Source of the DNA: Telopea speciosissima
Lineage: Eukaryota; Streptophyta; Magnoliopsida; Proteales; Proteaceae
Assembly (NCBI RefSeq): GCF_018873765.1
Contig: NC_057925.1
Location: forward strand, 1,132,927-1,196,926
Direction: 5' to 3'
Length of the DNA: 64,000 nt
Shown: positions 1 through 13,545 of the stretch, piece after piece
Position numbering within the stretch: position 1 is the first letter of the stretch
Layout: each line of letters opens with the position of its first letter
Notes under the pieces: model-generated
Told to the model about the DNA's origin: nothing
Seen by the model: the letters and a program-made list of their open reading frames with translations, nothing else
The model's database searches: none
Program-made: the position numbers and the translations under genes

Positions 1-586
1 TGAAAGATGATAAATCACTGTACCATCTTCAAACAGCTGCAGAGCTTCTAATGTGTGAATCTTTATCTTTGGACCATGATGAACTCTCAACTAATTCAAT
101 GCAGAATGCTCCATCTTGTGTCTCTGTTGATATAACTTAATCACTTCTATCCAGGTGTGATGAGAAGGCCCTTGAAGATTCACTTTGTAAGCGTGTAATA
201 GTTACTCCTGATGGTAACATTACAAAACCTCTTGATCCAGCTTCAGCAGCATTAAACCGTGACGCCTTGGCGAAGACTGTCTACTCAAGATTATTTGACT
301 GGTTAGTGCAATAACTTCTGCCTTTACAAAGTTAACTCTTGCAAGATCAATTAGACTCAAGGATGATAGCATGAACAATCCAGTACAACAATTTGTAAAA
401 TTCAGCCGTGCTTGAACTCCTTAAATCATGAAGCAGCATACCTTTTAAATTGAAACTATTAAAGTGAAATTAACCACTATGAGAAAAAGAAACTACTGAA
501 CCTAAGTGAAAAGTTTCACTGAGTTGAGTTGGCCCTAAACTGAAATAACCATGAAAATTTGACTGCTTACAAACTATGGTCTTTTT

Positions 587-617
<31 letters not shown>

Positions 618-3600
618 GTAAAATCAAGTGTCTGATTTTTCAGTAGTGGTGCAGCGCAGGCCTTATAATTGAAGAAAATAGAGGGGCTTGGCTCTTTTTA
701 TTTTTCTTAATAATTTTTTATTTCCTTCTTTCTCTCTTTTTCTCTTTGCACCCATTAGAACTTAAGGTAAATAAATAGTTAACAATTTAGTTTTGTCATC
801 CCCTCTTACTTCTAAGATGAATCCACAAATTACTATGAGGAAAGGAGTAAATTTTGTTTGATATTTTCGATGCTAAGCATTACCATGTCAGTTCATTGCA
901 TTTTCTAGTCCAATCTGATCTGGTATAATTACTTGATAAAATAAGGGCTGTAATAATTCCTCTACATTCCCATTCTCATTTTCCGGAACCATGGCAGGAT
1001 TGTGGATAAAATCAACAGTTCAATTGGTCAAGACCCTAATGCAGTGAACATAATTGGAGTCCTCGACATCTATGGGTTTGAAAGCTTCAAAGTCAATAGG
1101 TAGTGTGATGTGTCTCAGGTGGTTTGAAAAATGGCTACTTAAGTTTTTGTTTGACTGTCTGTTAGATCTGATGGTAAATGTTGTCTGGCAGTTTTGAGCA
1201 GTTATGCATCAACTTCACCAATGAGAAGTTGCAACAGCATTTTAATCAAGTATGACCACCCTACACTTCTCAATACAGGTTACACTACCAAAATTATGCT
1301 TTCATTACACAGCTATTGATCACTGATAAGCATATACATCTCACAGCATGTATTTAAAATGGAGCAAGAAGAGTACACAAGGGAAGAGATTGACTGGAGT
1401 TATGTAGAATTTGTAGATAACCAAGATGTGTTGGATCTTATAGAAAAGGTATTTGGTTTGTTTTAGCCTATTTCATGTACAACTATTAATATTCTATGTC
1501 AAATTCCATAGACCCATAAAAAAATAAGGTGGGAAAAATGAAAGAGTTGTTGGAGTACTGACATTCTGCCTGTATGCAGAAACCTGGAGGAATAATCGCT
1601 CTCCTTGATGAAGCATGGTATGCATTTTCTTCACTTCAAACGGCAATGAACCAGCCACCAAACTGAAATTTATAAACCCTTCGTTCAGATGGGTGCACAT
1701 TATATCCTAATGGTTCTGGTCATAAATGATCTAATTTACTGCTACACTGGCAAATTCTCAGAAACCTCCATAGGCTTCTATCCCTTCTTCTTGGACCATT
1801 CTCTCTTCACCCCCACCTAAAATGATAAAATAGTATAAAACATAACAGTAATAAGAAAACTTGGTGATTATTAATTTAATTCATGTGCAGTATGTTTCCT
1901 AAGTCAACCCATGAGACATTTGCACAAAAGATGTACCAGACATACAAAAGCCACAAGCGCTTTAGCAAGCCTAAGCTTGCTCGAACAGATTTCACCATCA
2001 ATCATTATGCTGGAGATGTAAGTAAATTCTATAATTAAAATTTTATTGTCAAATTTCCTTGTTATAATATATCCTCCTTATAACGAGTTTATTGAACAGG
2101 TTACCTACCAAGCTGATTCATTCCTAGACAAAAACAAGGATTATGTTGTAGCGGAACATCAAGCTCTATTAGATGCCTCCAGGTGCCATTTTGTAGCAAA
2201 TCTCTTCCCCCCTTTACCTGAGGAAACTTCAAAGCAATCCAAATTCTCTTCAATCGGTACCCGCTTCAAGGTGAATAAGAATCCACAGATTAAAAACATA
2301 AACATAAATTCTTAGACCTCTTGGTCTCTAATTTCCTTTCTTACTTCAACATTGCTCCAGCAACAACTGCAAGCTTTAATGGAAACTCTGAGCACTACGG
2401 AGCCACATTACATCAGATGCGTGAAGCCCAACACTGTTCTAAAACCTGGAATATTTGAGAACTTCAACGTCCTAAACCAGTTGAGGTGTGGGGTAAGGTC
2501 CTTAATTCAAAAATACAACCCAATGTAAAGACATCTCAAAATAGTTTTTACGACTAACAAAGTTCTTTCTTGTTGGCACTGGCAGGGTGTGCTAGAGGCT
2601 ATTAGAATAAGTTGTGCTGGGTATCCAACTAAGAGAACATTTGATGAATTCCTCGATCGGTTTGGAATGCTAGCTTCGGATGTTTTAGATGGGTATAACA
2701 ATTGATTAGATCTAGTAGCATCCCTTTCAGCTTGGATGCTTGTAGCTTGATTCTGATATATCACCTTTTTTTTTTTTTTACTACCCTGTCACAGATCTGA
2801 TGACAAAAAAGGTTGTGCAGCTCTTTGTGATAGAATGGGATTGAAGGGCTACCAGGTATACTTATAAGATGAAATTTGACATATAATAACAAAGCGTGGG
2901 ACCTTATCCAATATTCCCAGGAAAGAAGAAGATTTAATTGATCATCAACACTAATTCTCTATCTCAGATTGGGAAGACAAAGGTGTTTCTTAGAGCTGGG
3001 CAGATGGCTGAACTGGATGCCCGAAGAATTGAAATCTTGGCTAATGCTGCAAGACGCATCCAGAGGCAAATCCAAACATATCTCACTCGAAGGGAGTTCA
3101 TTGCTGTACGACGCGCTACAATTCGTTGGCAGAAGCTATGGAGAGGTTTCACATTTTAAATATTTTATATTTTACAATGTCAAATGAAAGGAAACAATCA
3201 TCATGAGGAGAACTATGAGCTGACTTCTATTTCGTGCTGCATCATACAGGACGGCTTGCACGCAAACTATATGAATATATGAGAAGAGAAGATGCTTCAA
3301 TCCGTATACAGAAGCATGCACGTGCTCATGCAGCCAGAAAATCTTTCACAGAGCTACGAGCATCAGCAATAATTATTCAAACTGGGATGCGTGCAATGGC
3401 AGCTCATAAAGAATTTAGGCACAGAAGGAGAACCAAGGCTGCAATAGTTATTCAGGTAGTAACATTCTCTACCAGGGATTTCTTTATTTGATTTGTGAAA
3501 AATAAAATTCAAAGAATGAATGACAAAAATTATAGGAAAGATAATAAGCCAAATCATTTAGTTATTGATACTTGTTCCTTACAGACTCGATGGCGTAGAT

Positions 3601-6600
3601 TCCAAGCGTTTTCTGCTTATAAGCAGAAACAGAAGGCCACTCTTACGCTTCAGTGTCTCTGGAGAGGAAGGGCAGGAAGGAAGGAGCTTAGAAAACTCAG
3701 AATGGTGAGCTCTGTTTAAATGCACCAATAACTCGTACTTTGCTTTGAGGAAAATCCTAAGCCATATTTTAACTGCCAATTTTTTTGTGATGGTTATCTA
3801 AAGAAAATATTTCTTTTAATTTATAGGAAAATATAAAGAAAATGTTATGGGTATGTAAACAGTTGTACTGGGTCATTTTCCAATGCAGGCTGCTAGAGAC
3901 ACAGGAGCGCTTAAAGAAGCTAAGGATAAGCTGGAAAAACGGGTTGAAGAGCTCACATGGCGACTAGATATTGAAAAGCATATGAGGGTACCATCTTTTT
4001 CATTTTGTTCAGCCAACTTGATGTTTTAGAGACTTGTCAGATATGATATGATATGGGTCTTCCAGTATTCGTGGGGACACTTATTATGGTTTAGTAGTAA
4101 TATAAGCAGAGTTTGTTTAGTCTCAGTGTAAGTCGTCTGTAATATATGTGAGTGCTGAATCCAGTGGTTCTCAATTCATAATACTAGGAGCACAAGACAC
4201 CTTGATGGGAGGGAATACTTAGATGACAATGGTCTCCTTCAGTTGATTTGGTAAATGATCAGTTGTTTTCTTGTAGATTGACCTTGAAGAAGCAAAGGCA
4301 CAAGAAATTACAAAGCTGCAATCTGCTTTGCATGAAATAAAAGGGCAGTTAGATGATGCTCATGCTGCAATTATCAGGGAAAAAGAAGCAGCGAGGATAG
4401 CTATTGAACAAGCACCTCCTGTAATCAAAGAAGTTCCTGTTGTAGACAATACTAAGCTAGACTTCCTGACTAATCGCAACGAGGAACTGGAGGTAACAGG
4501 CTAACAGCCCAGCAACTGCAGCTTCTAAGCTCTAGAAATCAATCTTTTATATTCATTCAAATATGGATTCCAAATATACAGGGTGAATTAAGAGAGTTGA
4601 AGGAGAGGTTTGAAGAATTTGAAATTAAGTATGCTAAGGTCAAGGAGGAGAGTGAAGCAAGGTTTGAAGAAGGAGAAGAATCACATTCCAGAATCTCCCA
4701 GCTTCAAGAGACTATTGAACGGTACTTAACTAAGCATCTCTAAATTCCTACTCAAATTGAATCTTTTATGTTCCATGTACATTTTTAACTTGTTCTTATG
4801 TTTGCCTTACTTCAGACTAGAATTGAACTTGTCCAACTTGGAATCTGAGAATCAGGTTCTACGTCAACAGGCTTTGGTTGCATCAACAAATGATGAGCTC
4901 TCTGAAGAAGTGAACATGTGAGATTACTACAAAGATTGTAGATAGACTGAATTTCTTTCACATGTCCATGTTTGAAAACAGTATTCCGAAACCAGGAAAA
5001 ATTTTTATTCTGATGTCAACGTACTTTAATCTGCTTGAAAAATCAATTACTGCAGAAAATTTCAAGAAAGGTGCTAGGAAGAGAAATAACAGTGCATCAT
5101 CTTTTTCTTTGAAAACCTCTAAGTTGGATTGAGTCATGTCAGTTCAGTAATTTTCTTTCATGTAGTTAACTTAGTTATTGAAACTTGGAAGGTTTAAGCT
5201 AAACTCGGTAGTGATTACAATAAGGTTCCCAAGTCCCAACTTGGATCTTATGGTTCAAAGAGAGCCAATGTTGCAATATTCTAATAGTTTCAATTCTATC
5301 CAGCCTCAAGGACAAGATTGCAAAGTTGGAATCAGAAAATGACCTGCTCCGCCATCAGGCACCGGTTACTGTGCAGCAAATAGTTGCTCCTGAACAGATG
5401 CAACCAGAGGGCACTAAGGTGCAGTCATGGTCCATCTGTCTTTTATCATAAGACGTACTATGCTTGATATTTATTTCAATGGCTGACTTTATCATGTTGC
5501 AGATTCTTGAAAATGGATATCAGAAGATGGAAGAGCACAAGACGATAAAGGTATATGTATCACTATTAGATGAATTTTCTCCAGAGTAAAAGGATAGTTA
5601 CTGATGAGAAGCTCAATTATCTTGCAATTTATTTACAATGAGTAAATTTGTTTTCAGGAGCCGGTGCCTCCCCCAACTGCCCTAAGTAAACAAAAATCTC
5701 TAACAGACAGGCAACATGTATGCATTCAAACCCACATGTAGGGAATCTTTACATGAATTAGAACATATCAAACAATTAATCTCATGCATTGGATTCTTTT
5801 TTCCCCTCTTGTAACCAGGAAAACCATGACACGCTGATAAAGTGCCTCATGGAAGATAAACGGTTTGACAAGAACAGACCTGCTGCTGCATGTATTGTCT
5901 ATAAGGCACTTCTACAGTGGAGATCATTTGAAGCAGACAAGACAAACATATTTGATCGGATAATTCATGCAATCCGGTCATCTATCGAGGTAGTACTTTC
6001 CCTTATTACGAGCCTATTGAATATGTTATCGATATTCTGCATTAATTGATCAAATAGAAGATATCTATTTTGACTGATGAACTGGGTTTGACACATGGGA
6101 GTGGTTTCCTGTATAATTCCCTGCAGAATCAGGAAAACATCAGTGATCTTGCCTATTGGCTCTCAACAACTTCGACACTTTTGTTTCTTGTACAAAATAC
6201 GCTCAAGGCAAGCAACACACCAAAAAAAGCTTCAGAGCGTGCTCGGACCTCACCCACGACTCTGTTTGGTAGAATGGCACAAGTAAAAGTTCTCTAGTGC
6301 TATTTTCAAATTCATTTCTTTAGTACAAGAAATTAATGAATAGCAAATTTAAGATGGTATAAACTTCTTATTTCAGGGCCTTCGTTCATCCCCCTCAGGC
6401 ATGGGAATTTCAAGTGGATACAGTGGAATGGTAGGCAAACCAGATTTCCAATCTCGAGTTGAAGCTAAATACCCTGCCCTCCTGTTTAAGCAACATCTAA
6501 CTGCATGTGTTGAGAAAATATATGGGATGATCCGTGACAGTTTGAAGAAAGAGATCAGTCCACTCTTGAACCTGTGCATACAAGTAAGCATTTGTATAAG

Positions 6601-8371
6601 CATGAATATATAAATTGAAAAGGACTGAATATACCTAGGACTAAATTCTCAACTGCAACTACAGGCACCAAGATCAGCAAGAGCCAGATCAATAAGAGGA
6701 TCCTCCAAAAATACTCAATCAAATATAGTTGCAAAACAACAAGCATCAAGCATACACTGGCAAAGCATTGTAGGAAGCCTGGATCATGCCTTAGCTACAA
6801 TGTGTGAGAATTATGTACGTAGAATTCTTCATTCATATACTACTTTACAGATGGTTTCAAAAGGGGACTCCTAACCACTTTGTAATTATTTTTTGAGATG
6901 AGCAGGTCCCTGACATAATCACAAGGAAGACTTTCAGTCAGGTGTTCTCCTTCATAAATGTGCAGCTTTTTAACAGGTTTGTAGTTTCTCCAATGTCTAT
7001 GTATAGAAGATCTTTTGTATAGTGATTTAGACATGCAAAAGCAACTAGAAATAGCCCAAGCGTGTGATATTTATATTTTTTAATCTGTTTAAATGGCACA
7101 AATTTATGGTTTCTTTCTTCAGTTTATTGCTCCGCCGTGAATGCTGTTCATTTAGCAATGGAGAATATGTAAAAGCTGGCCTGCAAGAATTGGAGCAGTG
7201 GTGCTCCAAAGCAACAGTCCAGGTATGAGTTTGCCAGGACCAAAATTTGTGTGTGTGTGTGAGGGGTGGGGTGTTACAAAAGAATTAAAATTTTTGGATG
7301 TGTTGCAGTTTGCTGGATCCTCATGGGATGAACTACAGCACATAAGGCAGGCTGTTGGGTTTCTGGTACGTTAACTTAATCCTGAATGATTAACTACTAA
7401 CTAATTTTTGAGAGTAAAGATTTACTTATTTACGGACTTGCATTTATTTTTCTTCCCTTTGGCAGGTTTCACATCAAAAGCCTCACAAATCCTTGGATGA
7501 GATCACAAATGAAATCTGTCCGGTAACTTGCTATGCATTAAGTGGTCCTACTAGAACTATAGATAAGCTTGATTTACATAGCAGTTCCATTGGAAGTAAT
7601 GAACGTGAATACATTAAGATTTACACCCATCTTATTTTTTTTTCAGGTGTTGAGCATTCCACAAATATATCGCATTGGAACGATGTTCTGGGACGACAAA
7701 TATGGATCCCAAGGGCTATCTCCAGATGTAAGTCATTATAATGAAGTTTTTATCCACCTACTTGATTCAGTATCTTCACCATGCTTCTCCATTTGTATCA
7801 GAATGTTTGAGACTCCAGGAGATAAAAAGAAAATATGCTCTATACCTTTTCTCCTTTTATTTTTGTCACATATAGAAAGCAGCCAATAACTCAACAATCA
7901 CCAACTACCATCATTTCCTTTTTCATGAGAACAGAACCCGATGCCTTAAAACCCCTAGATTCTTGCATCCGGAATTCTTAAATTAATTATCCGAGTGAGA
8001 AATTCCAAACTAGAACCTTGTTCTAAAATTTTCGCTTCTGGGTGTTCCAGGTAATTGGCAAGATGAGAGCATTGATGACAGAAGAGTCAAGTAACATGCC
8101 AAATAATTCTTTCTTGCTTGATGTTGATTCAAGGTAATCAATCCCCCTATACATCTCACAACAAAAAGAATTCTTTCTTGCTTGATGTTGTTGTATTTAG
8201 AAGAGAATATCTAAAATAGTGCAATGTTTTTTTGGGCCAAATACCAGCGTTCCTTTCTCTCCAGACGAGCTATCAAGATCCTTTCCCGACGTCAGCCTAT
8301 CCAATATTGATCCACCCTTGCTCCTCCGTCAGAATTCTGAGTTCCATTTCCTGTTACAACGCACAGATTAA
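1..8371 (+). CDS. Class XI myosin heavy chain, 5'-partial (32 exons)
   Basis: Actin-based motor that drives organelle movement and cytoplasmic streaming. The 5' end lies outside the window, so the motor P-loop is not seen. Exons read from protein continuity and GT-AG sites: <1-52, 155-301, 998-1099, 1192-1249, 1347-1448, 1580-1617, 1891-2017, 2100-2270, 2361-2492, 2586-2692, 2795-2855, 2968-3145, 3250-3455, 3585-3704, 3889-3987, 4277-4492, 4582-4721, 4816-4917, 5304-5418, 5503-5550, 5658-5717, 5819-5989, 6127-6282, 6377-6583, 6665-6814, 6906-6976, 7123-7222, 7309-7365, 7466-7522, 7647-7727, 8051-8133, 8248-8371. Motor motifs seen: [33 protein letters not shown]. Six IQ motifs follow (exons 12-14), then coiled coil (exons 15-19) and a DIL-type globular cargo tail (about exons 22-32) ending LLQRTD. 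All joins keep frame and no stop was found, so the gene looks functional. MYA2/XI-type member not assigned. Confidence 0.95.
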
Positions 8372-9720
8372 GATTCTCATTACCATTCATTTTCCCCATA
8401 TTCATACAGGTGAAACAGTATTTGTATTGTAATTTATTATTCTTTCTTTACCCCTAACCATGGGTGAGTGAGTTGTGTTCACAATGTAAATTGTATAGTC
8501 TTATTCTTAGTCATCTCTGGTTGTTTTTTATTTGGTGGGTTTACTCAGCTTTTTTGGTTCTTAGTTGTGCCATTGTAATTGTTCATTTGAGGGTTGATTG
8601 TTGTACTGAAAACCATGATTTCAGATTTTTTTTTAGGCTTTATATTGATTTTGGAATTGTAACTAAAGGATGAAAAAATACAGAAGAAGAGAGATTGTTG
8701 TTACTGAATGTCTTTCCAAGGTCCAAAATTTCAGTGGGTTTTGATAACCGACCAAAATCTCATGTTCATATGGAGAAGAAACCGTTTAGCAAAGCTCAGA
8801 GAATCTTAACACTACAATATGTATGGTTGTGTTAGATTTGTTTATATGTTTGTACAAAACTTACCTCTCTCTGTATAGTTTCCCAATGGCCGAATATGGA
8901 TTGCTAATGGTTAATGAAGCTTGAACAAATGGCTGGAGAGCCATTTGCTATAAGTCTAGCATACTACACATGTGCCCCAGCCCCACTGTTTTAACTTTCA
9001 ACCGTTTGTACCTAAACCTCTGCTATTTTCATAATCGGCAATTACTTTACAATGAATTAGTAAAACACAAAAAACTAAACACTCTTTCAATGGCCTAAAA
9101 TATTGTATGTTCGTCCTAATATTTGCTCCATTATGTCTTCAAGGAATCTAACATCCTTCTCTATTACTGCTAATGGATTTTTCTTTGTTCAAATGAATGC
9201 AAAAACAAGTTGATCGGTTGTGACAGTAGCAGAGATCTCTTCAATCACTTGAAAGTACCAATGAAACAAAACAGAGGGGGGGTTTATCTTGATAAAATGT
9301 GCTACCACCAAACATTTGGTGGAATGCGAAAGCATCATTATAAAAAGCATTTTGAATTTGTGCAGCAACCTAAATATAATGGCTAAAGTGTTCTTTATGG
9401 GCCCAGCACTAGCACTATCAGAACCACTATCTTCTTATTTTTTTTGGATGAAATAGTGCCTCCACCTTATTTGATGAGAGCTAATCTTACTATCAATATT
9501 CAATCCTTGCTACTACAATACATACAGTACAGTACACTGCCATATAATATAATTCAATACATGGCAGGAGATAAGAGATATGCTTCTTACTTAGAAAAGT
9601 CTTGCAATCCTACAAAACCCGGTAAGTTTTTGTTTTCCAAGTTCTATCAAGGGAAGAAAGCAGGTCCAATATGAAAAAATAGTGACTGAATTGGGATGTG
9701 ATCACAAAGTCGGTAACAAA
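8372..9720. other. Myosin 3' flank, source of later duplicated segments
   Basis: Contains the myosin 3' UTR and intergenic DNA. No further gene was seen. Three parts recur downstream in diverged form: 8620-8835 matches about 14640-14850, 8990-9300 matches about 14090-14400, and 9290-9700 matches about 16480-16920. The order of the first two parts is swapped in the second location. Confidence 0.75.
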
Positions 9721-9723
9721 TCC

Positions 9724-10030
9724 TTAATCTTTGCAGTGACATCCATAGCCACGGCAGTACCGGAGTGTTGGGCGATCAGAGTATCCAGCAGTATAGATGG
9801 CTCCAATTGTTGAGACAAACCCAACCGAGAACCCAATTTCAGCACCTTCCAACACTAACAATTTCTCCTCTTCACTCTTTCTTTGCTACGAATTCTTCTT
9901 TGGTGGATATTCATGTTCATGTTCCGGTGGAAAACTTGGACACAACACCTTGATTTTCATCCCACACAACCCACGGTTGTTGGCATAGTAATTTGGAACT
10001 TTCATGGTGTCCATTTGCCTACTGGACGTT
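9724..10030 (-). pseudogene. 3' remnant of an LRR receptor-like protein gene (copy A)
   Basis: On the minus strand this matches the last roughly 100 codons of the two larger copies at 11056-13545 and 16943-19424: the post-LRR segment (GRQMDTM, PNYYANN, GLCGMKIKV), the acidic and proline spacer, and the membrane anchor region (VLEGAEIGF). An in-frame stop follows the KKNS of the spacer. All upstream LRR codons are absent; the sequence changes abruptly at about 10030 into MITE-like DNA. It is a dead C-terminal stub and the first of three RLP copies in this array. Confidence 0.85.
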
Positions 10031-10031
10031 C

Positions 10032-10380
10032 CAAATGACACCTCCATAGGTGTATTTAAAACTTGACAGCTTTTAATTGTCCCTTGTCTTATTCTCAAAA
10101 GGGCACGGTCATACCCCTCTCTTATAATGGAAGTCGGAATGACCAAATTCCCCCTATTTGATGCATTGTAACCCTCCCCAAATGGTTTTCAAAAATAAGT
10201 TGACAGTGACATATCATTATGTCTTCCTTATTAAAAGGTGTCATTGTTCTATGAGTATTCATGTGAAATGACATTATTAGTCTCATTGAAAAAAATGTAT
10301 CTTACCAAAAGAGCAAAAAAGTAAAGTTACAAATAATTTGACACCTTGAGGGGTGTCAATAAGAAAATCCCTTTATATAT
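10032..10380. repeat. Possible MITE at the break of RLP copy A
   Basis: The ends resemble each other in inverted orientation: TGACACC followed by a short AGGTGT on the left, and the mirror form at about 10340-10370 on the right. The sequence between is AT-rich and noncoding. The inverted ends are imperfect and no target duplication could be fixed, so this is tentative. Confidence 0.35.
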
Positions 10381-10879
10381 ATATAGATCCTTGTTAGTTA
10401 ATAAATCATCAATTTAAGGAGTAAATTTATTTGATCAACTTTCTAGCTATAACAACACTTTCAGAAGACTGCTTTATAATAAAAAAAACCAATAGAAGAA
10501 GATCAAAAAAAAAAAAAAAGACAATATTGCAAGAGGACAGAGGTTTAGTAAGTAAGATGTGTCAAAAAGAGAGGAATTCGGTGGTGGGGAAAGGATAGCA
10601 TACTAACATACAATAATATTTTGATTTACTACCTTGCACTTGCAGTCCCACCACCAGTAGTCTAGTGTGATTTTCACTTGAGGTACCATTGTGGAATACT
10701 ATGATGACATTACATAGAAATTATATGAGACTGAGGAAACTCTTGACTTTGGTCATTATTACTGAGATTAGAGATTGTGTATGTGTATGTGTATTGGGAA
10801 TTAATTCTACTAAGAATGATGAAAACAGTAAACTAGGGAAATTCTCAGAAAGAGGAATGGAAAACAGTCCCAACTTTTG
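10381..10879. other. Noncoding stretch
   Basis: AT-rich DNA with an A-run near 10507 and a short GTGTATGT repeat near 10780. No gene or recognised repeat was seen. Confidence 0.5.
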
Positions 10880-11008
10880 TTCCTTTACTATAGATGAGCT
10901 ATAAAGATCCTTTCTCGATATCAACCTATCCAGTATTGATCCACCCTACACCTTCATCAAAATTCTAAGTTCCATTTCATATTGCAATGCAGAGAGTAAG
11001 ATTTTCAT
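10880..11008 (+). pseudogene. Duplicated last exon of the myosin gene
   Basis: Matches about 8250-8385 (last coding exon and start of the 3' UTR), including the stretches for [13 protein letters not shown] and RQNSEFHF, with many substitutions that break the frame. It sits directly against the 3' flank of RLP copy B. It has no splice partner nearby and cannot be expressed as a myosin. It shows that the tandem duplication of this region included the myosin 3' end. Confidence 0.85.
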
Positions 11009-11055
11009 TACAGTGATAGAATTGAGATGTGATCACAATGTTTCGTGACAGATCC

Positions 11056-13545
11056 TTAACCTTGGCGACGACATCTATAGCCATGGTGGCGTCGGGGTGT
11101 CGAGTGGTCAAAATACCCTGCAACATAGATGGTTACTATTGTTGAGACAAACCCAATTGAGAAACCAATTCCAGCACCTTCCAACACAAACCATTTCTCC
11201 TCCTCACTCTTTCTTTGCTGAGAATTCTTCTTTGGCAAATGTTCATGTTCATATTCTGGCGGGGAAATTGAACATGGCACCTTGATTTGCATTCCACACA
11301 AGCCACTGTTGTTGGCATAGTAACTTGGATTGTCCATGGTGTCCATTTGCCTACCCCTTGGAATTGGACCTTTCAACTTATTGTTGCTCAAGTCCAATAC
11401 TGTAAGCTGTTGGAGCTTTGCAAATGAGGGTGGTATTTCGCCTGAAAGCTTGTTGTGTGATAAGTCCAGCATCTCTGTGCTCTCTAGGTCACCCAAACTC
11501 TTTGGAATCATTCCTGTGAGTTGGTTATAGGAGAAGCTTAGAGACTTTAATCCTTTAAGCTCACCAATGGAATCAGGGATTTCGCCAGACAACTGGTTCA
11601 TTGACAAGTCCATCAAGCAATAGATATCAAGATTGAGGCTAGACAGACCTTGCACTGATTTCTTCCAATTCACAATCAACTCTTCGAATGTCTTCCAACC
11701 CATACTAATGTCGTCTACCGAGATTGTGGATGTGAATTCCATATAATTGGTCTTTTCAACCATTCCTATAAGATTTCCAAACTCTGAGGGAATGCTCCCA
11801 ACAAGATTGTTGCTGGAGAGGTCCAATATACGAAGGCTACTAAGACTGGATAGTGCCTTAGGGATTGAACCTCTAATAGAGTTGTTTCGAAGATTAAGAA
11901 CCTGTAGGTTGAAAAGTTGTGAGAGAGAGACTGGTAATTCTCCTGTGATATTGTTGCTCTGGAGATCAAGGTGTTCTAACTGGGTCAAGTTTGTGAGGTT
12001 CTTAGGCAAGGGGCCTGAGAACTTGTTCTGCCCCAATGCAAGTATCGATGCATTCTGCCCCAAGGCGGTCAGTGGGACTTCACCTGTGAATTCATTGGAA
12101 GACAAATCAATGAATGAAGCAGAGGGATTTCGAAAAATGGAAAAGCTACTCCCGGATAATTTGTTGCGCGACAAATCCAACAGCATTAAAGAACCAATAT
12201 TTGTGATGGATTCAGGCACTGACCCTGTAAACCTGTTGTTACCCAATTTGAGTATCCTGAGGGCGGTAGCATTCCCAATGTTCTTTGGCAGTTCACCGGA
12301 CAAATTGTTCCTCGAAAGGTCCAGCCCTAATAGATTTAGCAACTGAAACAGACAAGGTGGTAAGGACCCAACGAGCTTGTTATTGGAAAGAATTATAAAT
12401 TGAAGATCAATTTCTGGGAGCCATTGAGGGATGGTTCCTTCAATCTCATTCTCACTCAAGTCCAAGAAAATGAGGCTCTTTTGTGTGGCAAGCCAATCAG
12501 GGATGCTTCCAGCAAGTCGGCAAGACTTTAGAGATAATGAAGATAACATGCAGTTGGGAGCTATCTTCACAGTGTTGTACCAAGTGAGGTTGTTTCCACC
12601 AAGACCCAGGTTCTCGAGGCTTTTGATATCGAACAGCCACGGTGGGATCACTCCAGACAGCAGGTTATTGTCCAGCTGAAGTGTTTTCAACTTGCTTAAT
12701 TTCTGTATGGTTGATGGAATTCCACCAACCAATCTGTTCATGTTCAAGGACAGAGTTGATAGGTTGGACAACTCACCTATCCCAGCCGGAATCTCCATTG
12801 ACAAAGAATTCTTCTGCAAGTTCAACACTTCCAGGCCCTTCAAATTCAAGACCGTGGATGGGACTCCACCGGAGAACTTGTTTTTTCGAAGTATCAATTG
12901 CTGAAGACGAGTGAGGTTACCGATCTCAGATGGGATCTTTCCATGGAGAAGGTTCCCATCCAAGTTTAATGTCTTCAAGTTCTGAATTGCACCCACTTCA
13001 CTACTTAGGGTCCCTTCAAAGAGATTTTAGCTCAGATTAAGGAATTGGAGACTTGACAAATGGAATAAATGAGAAGGAATGGAGCCATTGAAGCAATTCG
13101 CCGACATATCAAGATTAACCAAGTTAGTGAGGTTGGCAAGGCCATCTGAAAGAATTTCTCCATAAATACTACTGTAGGAGATGTTGAGTGTCATCAAGCT
13201 TTTTATGCGAAAAAGTGGCTTCAAGACATCTGAAGTAAAAGGAGTCTCAAAAAGTATAAAGGTAAGAGAGGAGAGATCAAGACTGATCACAGGCCGTGAA
13301 CGTGAGCGTGAACTGCAGGTTACCCTGTTCCAGCTACAACAATCCGAACTAGAATTCCAGGACTCCAGGCCATAAAGGACTGCATTGTCGGAGGAGGAAG
13401 AATTCCCAAAGGGCTTTCCAAAAATAGATTTGAACTGAAGGAGGGCTTGTTTCTGATCATATGGGCAGCAAAATGAAGGTTTACAGGAGAAGCTAAAGAT
13501 GAGTACGAAACCGAGCAGCAGCAAGTGTACTATGGCCATTTGCAT
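11056..13545 (-). pseudogene. LRR receptor-like protein (copy B), one in-frame stop
   Basis: Cell-surface LRR receptor without a kinase; such RLPs act with SOBIR1/BAK1-type kinases in defence or development. Read from ATG 13545-13543 to the stop at 11056-11058, the frame is open for about 829 codons except for one TAA at 13029-13027 (codon 173), where copy C has GGC. Visible parts: hydrophobic signal peptide, LRRNT cap (CCPYDQKQALLQFK, then paired Cys SSDCCSWNRVTC), about 20 extracellular plant-type LRRs (LxGxIP), an island region near residues 610-645 (MVEKTNYMEF to VNWKKSVQGL), four more LRRs, an acidic juxtamembrane stretch, one membrane helix (GAGIGFSIGFVSTIV) and a short basic tail. It resembles the Arabidopsis RLP46 type by memory of the C-terminal pattern. 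The stop separates the first LRRs from the rest; it is probably a young pseudogene, unless an intron or a sequence error explains it. Confidence 0.85.

Noticed and set aside
11747-12346. 199-codon plus-strand ORF within RLP copy B
   Set aside because: Antisense shadow of the LRR repeats; similar shadow ORFs occur opposite copy C.
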